From an uncultured Bacteroidota bacterium (lineage in GTDB: Bacteria; Bacteroidota; Bacteroidia; UKL13-3), in assembly GCA_903888395.1 (NCBI GenBank), contig CAISTO010000122.1, positions 1 through 12,877 of the forward strand: a stretch of DNA of 12,877 nt, in the 5' to 3' direction. This document shows positions 6,799 through 12,877 of the stretch, one piece after another. Each line of letters opens with the position of its first letter. Positions within the stretch are counted from its first letter, which is position 1. Both the position numbers and the translations under genes were made by a program. A model generated the notes under the pieces. The model ran no database searches. It was not told the origin of the DNA and worked only from the letters and a program-made list of their open reading frames with translations.

Positions 6799-7143
6799 AT
6801 GCCTAGATCAGTAAATTCAGTAGCCTCAAGAAGGCGTAGAAAAAAACTTCTAAAAATGGCCAAAGGCTATTGGGGAGCAAGAAAAAATGTATTAACCGTT
6901 GCAAAACATACGATAGACAAAGGTCTAAACTATGCTTACCGCGATAGAAAAACCAAAAAACGTAATTTCCGTGCACTTTGGATAGTGCGTATAAATGCAG
7001 GTGTTAGACAGTATGGTTTAAGTTACAGTCAGTTCATAGGTTTAGCTGCTAAAAGCGGCTTAGCTTTAAACCGTAAGGTTTTAGCTGACTTAGCAATGAA
7101 CAATCCTGATGCTTTCAAAGCTATTGTTGAAAAAGTAAAATAA
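6799..7143 (+). CDS. rplT: 50S ribosomal protein L20
   Basis: A 114-residue basic protein needed early in 50S assembly, binding 23S rRNA. It begins MPRSVNSVASRRRRKKLLKMAKGYWGARKN. The YAYRDRKTKKRNFRALWIVRINAG block and YSQFIGLAAKSGLALNRKVLADLA are hallmark L20 segments. The length is typical. The start is the ATG at 6799-6801 with no clear Shine-Dalgarno site. It is the last gene of the cluster: a strong intrinsic terminator lies 31 bases after its stop, and pheS does not follow as it does in E. coli. L20 represses its own mRNA in several bacteria, and the unusual spacer upstream is the place to look for that here. Confidence 0.97.
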   Translation: MPRSVNSVASRRRRKKLLKMAKGYWGARKNVLTVAKHTIDKGLNYAYRDRKTKKRNFRALWIVRINAGVRQYGLSYSQFIGLAAKSGLALNRKVLADLAMNNPDAFKAIVEKVK

Positions 7144-7174
7144 ATTTTTAAACAACACCGTACAATTTTCGATT

Positions 7175-7205
7175 AAAAGCCTGCTAGCAATAGCAGGCTT
7201 TTTTT
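7175..7205 (+). terminator. Intrinsic terminator of thrS-infC-rpmI-rplT
   Basis: A 12-base perfect stem, AAAAGCCTGCTA (7175-7186) with TAGCAGGCTTTT (7191-7202), closes a GCAA loop and runs straight into a T tract (nine Ts at 7199-7207 with small interruption of roles in stem and tail). It lies just past the rplT stop. Confidence 0.92.
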
Positions 7206-7221
7206 ATGCTTGCTATTATAT

Positions 7222-7260
7222 AAAAAAGGGCTGTTTCAAATTTTGAAACAACCCCTTTTA
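7222..7260 (-). terminator. Terminator of the esterase operon (minus strand)
   Basis: TGTTTCAAA (7232-7240) pairs perfectly with TTTGAAACA (7242-7250). The outer GGG (7228-7230) pairs with CCC after one mismatch. Read on the minus strand, the stem is followed by six Ts (complement of 7222-7227). It lies 17 bases past the stop of the large esterase gene. On the plus strand it also ends in CTTTT, so it may act weakly in both directions and back up the rplT terminator. Confidence 0.8.
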
Positions 7261-7276
7261 TTTAAATAATAATTTA

Positions 7277-10200
7277 TTATTCCTTGATAAATTTACTAAT
7301 AAACTCTTCGTTTTCAAATGTTGCTTTCATAAAGTATACACCATTTGGTAAGCTACTTACATTAATTTTATAATTTAAATCTTCCATTTGAGTATTCATT
7401 TTATCTAATACTAACTTACCCAATATATCAAAAATTTGAATATTATTAGGCTTTTGAGTTTTATCAATCGTTTCTAAAATTATAAACTCTTTTGTTGGGT
7501 TTGGATATAATTTCATCATTGATTTTTCATCAATATGTTGTGCTACAACTAAATTTGTTAAATTACCTTTTTGTAAAGCTAAATATAAATTTGGTTTAGG
7601 TTTGTGAGTGTAGCAAGGATAAAAATATTTCAAAGAATCAGTTGTTACTGTTTTATTTGCTAGTGCAATTTCACCATTGATATAACATTTCCATTCATTC
7701 ACTAATTTAGTATAGTTTGAATCAATGTTCCAAAGTAAAATACTATCTAATTTTTGCAGCGCAATGCCGTTTTTTTCTGACATTTTATAAATCAATGCCT
7801 GATCAAAATTTATTCTAAATTTCCAATTCATCCAAGTACTATCTGTTTCAGTCCTTGAAATTAACACGTTCTGTAAATTTATAATATCTGTAATATTGCT
7901 ATTTATAGCAATATTTGTTGCTACCGTAATTTTCTTTTTTGTAACCATTAAATCCAAACAATGTAATATTTTGATATAACTATTTCGTTTAACAATTCTC
8001 TCATTACGGGTTAAGAATAAATTATTAGAAGAAACAATGGCTTTAAACTCATTCATGATATCTATATAGTTTTTCAAGCTATCTTTACTGTTAAATTTGG
8101 TTACGGTTAATTGAAAGGCTTCTGCAAAAGTTTTATTAATAAATTTGGTAGTATTTAATATAATAGAAGTATCAGTATTTACAGTTGAAGTCAATGTCAA
8201 ATTTTCACCATTTACATTACCATTTAAATCTCCATTATTAGCGTTCGTTTTGCCTAAACCTCCGCCACCACCAACGGTATTAAATCCACAATGAGCATCT
8301 CTTGCATTGAGATAGGATTGGTTTAAAGAATTTATTGGGTTATTATCTGTTATGGTTACATTTCCAAAACATGGTATATCAAAAAAATAATTACTTAAAC
8401 TTCCTTTCCATTCGTTGAAATTTGCCAATACACTATTACTTACTAACGGTTGAGAACAAGAAAGAGTGTTGCTTCCATAAGTTGAAAGTGACTGCCCATT
8501 TGAGTTAAATGATGAATAACCTTCATTTAAATAAACGGTAGAATTACTTGTAAGTAATGACCATGTTTGTCCTTTAAAAAGGTTGTATCCTGTTCCCATT
8601 GGCACTGAGCTAGAAAGTATCGCATTTTCAATATAAACTTCATCGGTATAACTATTTAAGAAAGAGTTACATTTCAAATCTAGCCAAACATTATAAGCCC
8701 TTAAATTAAAATCATAGCCCATTATAGTAGATTTTTGAATTTGTAAGTTAGAATTCGTACCTCCTGTAAAGTTAATGCCAGTACCATAATCAGTTATAGT
8801 ACTTCTATAAGCTTTTACATTATCAATATAATTAAATCCATCACTGGCTTGTGCCACTAATAATGTAGAACATCTTTCAGCACCTCCATTTATCCAATTA
8901 AAACTTCCACCTATTGTTTCTAAACCCAAACCACAATCGTAAAAGCGAACATTGTTTAAATTCAATTCTGAACTAACCGAAATTTCCATGTGGCCAGTAA
9001 TGGCTGTTTCTGCATTGTCAATTCTTACATTGTTAAAGTTTTGACCTAATGGATTACCATTTACTTGAATGCCTTTATGCTTTTGAGTAGAAGCACTACT
9101 TTTGTTAAAGTTGGAGTTGATAATTTCTACTCCTTGAGCAAAAATATTTAAACCTGATTTGTTTATAAATTCACATTTTGCTCCTTCTATTTTAAAATTA
9201 GTTAGGGTTTCTGGAATTGGTATTATTCCGCCCTCAACTAGCAATGAAATATTACTGTTATTATTACCTTTTATATGTATGGTATTATTGCCTACACTGG
9301 TAATTATGGGTGAACTATTACTTGTTTTTTTGAAATGAACATAACCATTTCCAATAGTTGAAAATATGGCATTTTGTTCCATTTTTAGCTCTCCTTCTAT
9401 TAGCAAAGCACTGTTGCCATCTATTAAATTTACGATAGCTCCATTTTCAATAATTAATTGCGCCCCTTTTTGAATAATTAATTTACTGTTTGCATGTATT
9501 TTTAACTCGCCTCCATTTCTGATGGTTACAGAACTTCCAGCAGTTATATAAACCAATGCCTTATTGTTATTAGGTATGTTGTTATTATCACCTATGATAA
9601 ATTTACCACCATTATGAATTCTAATTCTGGCTTCGTTACAATCTGAAGTTATATAAGATTGAGTTTCATTAGCCGCAGGAACTACATCGCTTGCCGTTGC
9701 ATAATTGGTTTGGAAATTCCCGTAAATACGCAATTGACCATTATTGTTGATATCTATATTTCCTTGAATTGATTTTTTACTCGTAGAGGCATAATTAAAT
9801 ACATTGCCATTGCTATTTGGTAAAAAAGCTATGTTGGCTATAGGCTCGTTTTGTTTTAATTCATTGATGATCCATTCTATATTACCTTTAGCTCCTAATG
9901 TTACTTCTACATGCTTTTCGTTTAATACACCATCATTTTTGTCTGGAAAGTAAATAGAGCTAAAAGGTGTAGTAATTGATTTGCCTGCTAAAGAAAGGCC
10001 AATATCCATAAACAAATTATTGGTATTGATGTCCAAAGCACTGGTAGAAGGAATAAAACAATGGTCTTCACCAGAGGGAATACTGGGATACTTCTTTTTA
10101 ATCATTCCCAAATCTGATTCCTTTATGTCTTTAAAAGTTTCTGTCTTACCACCAGGCGCATTATCGTATGGTAATGTTGGAAAATTATAATATACAGATT

Positions 10201-11974
10201 CGTTATAATGGTCTAAATGTAGTCCAAATAAATTTGTAAGTAATGGATTGAAAAGAAAATTTAATGCTACTGTCCATCCTCTGTTTTTAGGTACTTTACC
10301 CTCAAATAATAATTGACCGCTAGCCTGATTTGGACTGTTAGGTGTTGACCATGCATTTCCAATTACTTGTGCATACAATATTGATGAATTATATTGTATT
10401 ACAGGTGCTCCTGCAGTAAATCCTAAGCCAGCGCCATTACTTGCCCCATTTATCAAAGCTACTCTAAGTGGCTTAGTAGGGTGTCCCATAGAATTAATAG
10501 TACTTTGCCATTGCGGTCTAAAATTAGATGCGTTTGAATTTGCATGATATACCAACATTTGCATGGCCGATTCCGCACTTAATTTTTTATTATAATTATC
10601 TTTAGCAGTGTTGTCCACTTGAGCAAAAAATTTGGTAAAATGCTGGATAGCTAAGGGAATATTGGCACCTTGATGAGGAGAATCGAAGGTGCTGTATAAC
10701 CTGGTACAATGATTACAGTTTTGTTGTTCCATTAATTTTAATGCATAACGAACTATTAGTCCACCCATGCTAGCTCCAATTACAGCAATTTCATTTTTGC
10801 CAATTTTTGTTCTATTTGCCCATTGAATTATGCTTGTTAAAGTCAGTGCATTACTTTCTATGCGCGTTCCACCATTTTTAAAATCTACCAATATCACATC
10901 ATAACCTTCTTGTTTCATTCGGTCTAAAAAAACAGGTAAGTTTTGTAACTGAAATGATTTTTGTTTTCCATTTTCATCGTAACATTTGCCAGTTTTAAAT
11001 GTTTCCCACCCAATATCGCCATACCTATTATCATTTGGATTATTATCAATATCAAAACCTTCTACAAAAATTACAGGTTTTGTTAATTGCCCACTTAGTC
11101 TATTGGCATATTGAATATAAATGCGAGCATCGGCAGCTGAAAAACCATTAGTTATATTGCAGCTATTATAGCTTGTTCTAAAGTTTTGTTTTACTTCTAT
11201 GGTTGCATCTGGTGTAATGTCATCTCCTGTTTTAGCCAATACAAATTGAGTTTTAGCTAAATAAATTTCATCATTGCTATAAGTAATTTTTACTACAATG
11301 GCTATTTCTTTACCCGTTTCAAAATTGGTATAATTAATGGTTTTGGTTTCATTGAAACCCCAATTAACATAGCCATTGCCATCGCCAAAGTTAACTTGCA
11401 CATTACTAATACTTAAATTAATATTACTTATATATAAATCTGTTGGTAACTTAAATTTACACAAACCCTTCCAAGCTACAGGATTAAAAACACCTGCTGC
11501 AAAAACTTTAGCATTGTCATAAGGCCACACAGTAGGATTTTGTTTCTCAAATAATTTTTGAGTAATGGTATCATAAGCCATCCAACCTGAATCAACTGCT
11601 TGGGCTTTTATATAATCGTATTTTACAAATGTTACACCAATTGGAAAAACACCATCGTCAAGGTATGCTGATGCCTTTTGGTCTATGGTGTCGATGGAAG
11701 GAATAATAGCAGCATTTTTTTTAGCAGCATTGTGAAGGTCAAAAATAATTTGTCGGTAATTAGCAATTTGGCAAGTAGAGTCGCCATTGCCAGTAAAATA
11801 AGGAATATTACCCATAGGTAATGTTCGGTTAATTAATATTCCGGTAGGAATATTGAGTGGATTCAATGCACTAAAAGTGGATTGGATAGATCCTAACAAA
11901 CCAGTGGTATCGGTTTGCGCATAGGCAATAATTTGCCAGAGCATGAATAAACATGCTAAATTTAACTTTTTCAT
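7277..11974 (-). CDS. Secreted alpha/beta hydrolase, beta-helix, T9SS tail
   Basis: A 1565-residue exported protein. An N-terminal signal peptide is visible (MKKLNLACLFMLWQIIAYAQ). Around residues 300-420 lies a lipase/esterase-like core: VIFVEGFDID, then the nucleophile elbow GASMGG with Ser402, then STFDSPHQGANIP. This resembles PGAP1/DUF676-type serine esterases. Around 730-1230 is a long region of short Asn/Gly-rich strand repeats such as GGELKIHANSKLIIQKGAQL, suggesting a right-handed parallel beta-helix. A Gly5 linker follows near 1236. The last 77 residues (from LYPNPTKEF to FISKFIKE) are a type A T9SS C-terminal sorting domain. That tail predicts passage through the T9SS and attachment to, or release from, the cell surface. 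The substrate is unknown; an ester such as a lipid or acetylated glycan is plausible. The start lies 25 bases after the read-through stop of the lipoprotein gene, indicating an operon. Confidence 0.85.
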   Translation of the reverse strand: MKKLNLACLFMLWQIIAYAQTDTTGLLGSIQSTFSALNPLNIPTGILINRTLPMGNIPYFTGNGDSTCQIANYRQIIFDLHNAAKKNAAIIPSIDTIDQKASAYLDDGVFPIGVTFVKYDYIKAQAVDSGWMAYDTITQKLFEKQNPTVWPYDNAKVFAAGVFNPVAWKGLCKFKLPTDLYISNINLSISNVQVNFGDGNGYVNWGFNETKTINYTNFETGKEIAIVVKITYSNDEIYLAKTQFVLAKTGDDITPDATIEVKQNFRTSYNSCNITNGFSAADARIYIQYANRLSGQLTKPVIFVEGFDIDNNPNDNRYGDIGWETFKTGKCYDENGKQKSFQLQNLPVFLDRMKQEGYDVILVDFKNGGTRIESNALTLTSIIQWANRTKIGKNEIAVIGASMGGLIVRYALKLMEQQNCNHCTRLYSTFDSPHQGANIPLAIQHFTKFFAQVDNTAKDNYNKKLSAESAMQMLVYHANSNASNFRPQWQSTINSMGHPTKPLRVALINGASNGAGLGFTAGAPVIQYNSSILYAQVIGNAWSTPNSPNQASGQLLFEGKVPKNRGWTVALNFLFNPLLTNLFGLHLDHYNESVYYNFPTLPYDNAPGGKTETFKDIKESDLGMIKKKYPSIPSGEDHCFIPSTSALDINTNNLFMDIGLSLAGKSITTPFSSIYFPDKNDGVLNEKHVEVTLGAKGNIEWIINELKQNEPIANIAFLPNSNGNVFNYASTSKKSIQGNIDINNNGQLRIYGNFQTNYATASDVVPAANETQSYITSDCNEARIRIHNGGKFIIGDNNNIPNNNKALVYITAGSSVTIRNGGELKIHANSKLIIQKGAQLIIENGAIVNLIDGNSALLIEGELKMEQNAIFSTIGNGYVHFKKTSNSSPIITSVGNNTIHIKGNNNSNISLLVEGGIIPIPETLTNFKIEGAKCEFINKSGLNIFAQGVEIINSNFNKSSASTQKHKGIQVNGNPLGQNFNNVRIDNAETAITGHMEISVSSELNLNNVRFYDCGLGLETIGGSFNWINGGAERCSTLLVAQASDGFNYIDNVKAYRSTITDYGTGINFTGGTNSNLQIQKSTIMGYDFNLRAYNVWLDLKCNSFLNSYTDEVYIENAILSSSVPMGTGYNLFKGQTWSLLTSNSTVYLNEGYSSFNSNGQSLSTYGSNTLSCSQPLVSNSVLANFNEWKGSLSNYFFDIPCFGNVTITDNNPINSLNQSYLNARDAHCGFNTVGGGGGLGKTNANNGDLNGNVNGENLTLTSTVNTDTSIILNTTKFINKTFAEAFQLTVTKFNSKDSLKNYIDIMNEFKAIVSSNNLFLTRNERIVKRNSYIKILHCLDLMVTKKKITVATNIAINSNITDIINLQNVLISRTETDSTWMNWKFRINFDQALIYKMSEKNGIALQKLDSILLWNIDSNYTKLVNEWKCYINGEIALANKTVTTDSLKYFYPCYTHKPKPNLYLALQKGNLTNLVVAQHIDEKSMMKLYPNPTKEFIILETIDKTQKPNNIQIFDILGKLVLDKMNTQMEDLNYKINVSSLPNGVYFMKATFENEEFISKFIKE

Positions 11975-11999
11975 AATTTTTAGATTTTAAGTATTTAGA

Positions 12000-12200
12000 T
12001 TAATAATTGATTGTAAGTGAAATGGTGTCTTTTGTTGACGCAGTAGTAAAGGCAATGGAGGTGTCTAGGTAATAACTACCATTGTTTTGATTTAATATTT
12101 CCATATTTTCAAATAGGAAGTATTTAATATTTGTATGATGCAAAGCTGGAATGTAATAGAAGTGTTCAATGGTATCGGTTATATTAATTAAAGGAGGCAG
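12000..12200 (-). pseudogene. Out-of-frame C-terminal part of the lipoprotein gene
   Basis: Immediately after the G tract, another minus-strand frame stays open for 66 codons and stops with TAA at 12000-12002. It starts LPPLINITDTIEHF and ends KDTISLTINY. It has no start codon of its own near the tract, and it becomes continuous with the upstream lipoprotein if the tract has 12 (or 15) G instead of 13. Its last 60 residues align by eye with the C-terminus of the preceding gene: DTI...YF.F versus DTT...GVFV, LDTS versus IDTS, and TISLTINY versus TITVDVNY. This supports it being real coding sequence. Joined, the protein would have 225 residues. Confidence 0.75.
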
Positions 12201-12678
12201 CCCCCCCCCCCCCTCTGTATGGATCGAAAATATAAGAAAGTATAGTTTCAGGTTTGTCTTTATGGCAAGTATTAAAAAACTTTACTCCAACTACCGAAAC
12301 ACCTGCAATCACAATTCTATTTTGTTGGCTTTTTACAACATCGTAGCTTATGGTACTAATGTCATAATAATCGGGGTTTTGCACATCAATGTATAGGTTA
12401 CTCCAATTGGTGTAATTGCCAAAGTTTACAAATCCGTTGCTATCTGTTTCGGCAGATTGTAAAACTTCCCAACTTGCACTGCTGCCCACGCCATTAGACG
12501 TTCGTTTTAGTAAACCTACAAATGCATTTTTTACGGGGGAATTGCTTCCATATTCTGTTACTTGTAGTTTTACTTCTCCACTACTATTTGTTTCGTCTTC
12601 TTTTTTGCAAGCATTTAGGCCTAGCATTACACTCAGTAATAGCCACAGCCATTTTTTTTGTGTTTTCATTTTTTTCAT
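12184..12678 (-). CDS. Lipoprotein, truncated by shift at poly-G tract
   Basis: As written, it is a 164-residue protein. It has a basic N-terminus, a hydrophobic stretch (WLWLLLSVMLGL) and a lipobox LNAC with Cys24, followed by KKEDE, so it is a lipoprotein likely anchored in the outer membrane. Residues about 35-125 (GEVKLQVTEYGSNSPVKNAF to YISTISYDVV-like strands, with TDSNGFVNF) look like a carboxypeptidase-regulatory/Ig-like beta sandwich. In the present frame it ends AASFN just past a run of 13 G. One base fewer would extend it by 66 residues. Its ATG (12676-12678) lies 8 bases after the stop of the upstream gene, so the two are co-transcribed. A second ATG at 12667-12669 is possible. 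Its function is not recognised; the context suggests a surface partner of the secreted esterase. Confidence 0.75.
   Translation of the reverse strand: MKKMKTQKKWLWLLLSVMLGLNACKKEDETNSSGEVKLQVTEYGSNSPVKNAFVGLLKRTSNGVGSSASWEVLQSAETDSNGFVNFGNYTNWSNLYIDVQNPDYYDISTISYDVVKSQQNRIVIAGVSVVGVKFFNTCHKDKPETILSYIFDPYRGGGGAASFN
12201..12213. repeat. Poly-C/poly-G homopolymer of 13
   Basis: Thirteen consecutive C on the plus strand, hence G on the coding strand, lie within the lipoprotein gene. In such AT-rich DNA this is striking. The preceding codon is AGA (Arg), so the tract reads as four Gly codons plus one extra base. Tract lengths of 12 or 15 restore the long frame. Such tracts slip readily during replication. 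Confidence 0.97.
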
Positions 12679-12686
12679 TTATAGTT

Positions 12687-12877
12687 TTAATAATTTACAT
12701 CAACTGTTATGGTTTGGTTTGGCTCTACTGTTGGGTAGTAGCCATACGAGGTATCTATAAAATTTTTGCGTACAAATACCCCAAACGGTAATTTTTTATA
12801 GGCTGCTCCTAGTAAGCAGCAAATAGTGGTATCTACATCTGTTCCGTGTATTTCAACATCATTTTTAAAGTTAAAAT
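12687..12877 (-). CDS. Unrecognised protein, C-terminal end only
   Basis: An open minus-strand frame enters from the right edge and stops with TAA at 12687-12689. It gives the last 62 residues of a longer protein, too short at the window edge to show a start. The segment includes NDVEIHGTDVDTTICCLLGA, VFVRKNFIDTS and the ending PNQTITVDVNY. The ending is similar by eye to the shifted-frame C-terminus of the next gene (LDTS...DTISLTINY), so the two are probably tandem paralogs. It is therefore probably another exported lipoprotein, although its N-terminus is not in the window. The next gene starts 8 bases downstream, indicating an operon. Confidence 0.75.
   Translation of the reverse strand, partial: FNFKNDVEIHGTDVDTTICCLLGAAYKKLPFGVFVRKNFIDTSYGYYPTVEPNQTITVDVNY

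Noticed and set aside
12169..12791. Plus-strand open frames across the lipoprotein genes
   Set aside because: They are antisense to a clear signal-peptide/lipobox protein and to a coherent C-terminal frame. Their hydrophobic runs are what reverse-complemented AT-rich coding DNA would give.

Overview
The window looks like a chromosomal segment from a member of the Bacteroidota. It is AT-rich, and most starts lack a clear Shine-Dalgarno sequence. One promoter fits the Bacteroidota -33/-7 pattern. A large secreted protein ends in a type IX secretion (T9SS) sorting domain. A finer placement is not supported by what can be seen.

Layout. 22-936 (-): an RmlD-like nucleotide-sugar reductase. 937-1376: a gene-free stretch with several imperfect palindromes. 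1377-2277 (-): a two-gene unit of a DUF2975 membrane protein and a small Cro/C1-type regulator. 2278-2519: the divergent intergenic region, with a promoter embedded in four symmetric AGCTCA/TGAGCT boxes. 2520-3569 (+): a winged-helix/Fic protein whose Fic motif has glutamine in place of the catalytic histidine. 3835-7143 (+): the translation cluster thrS-infC-rpmI-rplT, closed by a strong intrinsic terminator. 7277-12877 (-): a tightly spaced operon read right to left. It encodes the C-terminal end of an unrecognised protein, a lipoprotein interrupted by a 13-base G tract, and a 1565-residue secreted alpha/beta hydrolase with a beta-helix-like region and a T9SS tail.

How the genes work together. 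thrS, infC, rpmI and rplT form a familiar translation operon: threonyl-tRNA synthetase, initiation factor 3 and two 50S proteins. infC starts at TTG, and an unusually long spacer with heptamer repeats lies between rpmI and rplT. In the right-hand operon, the lipoprotein and the gene before it appear to be tandem paralogs. This shows only when the lipoprotein is read on through a one-base shift at its poly-G tract, so the tract is either a phase-variation switch or a homopolymer sequencing error. The wHTH-Fic gene may control itself through the symmetric boxes over its promoter.
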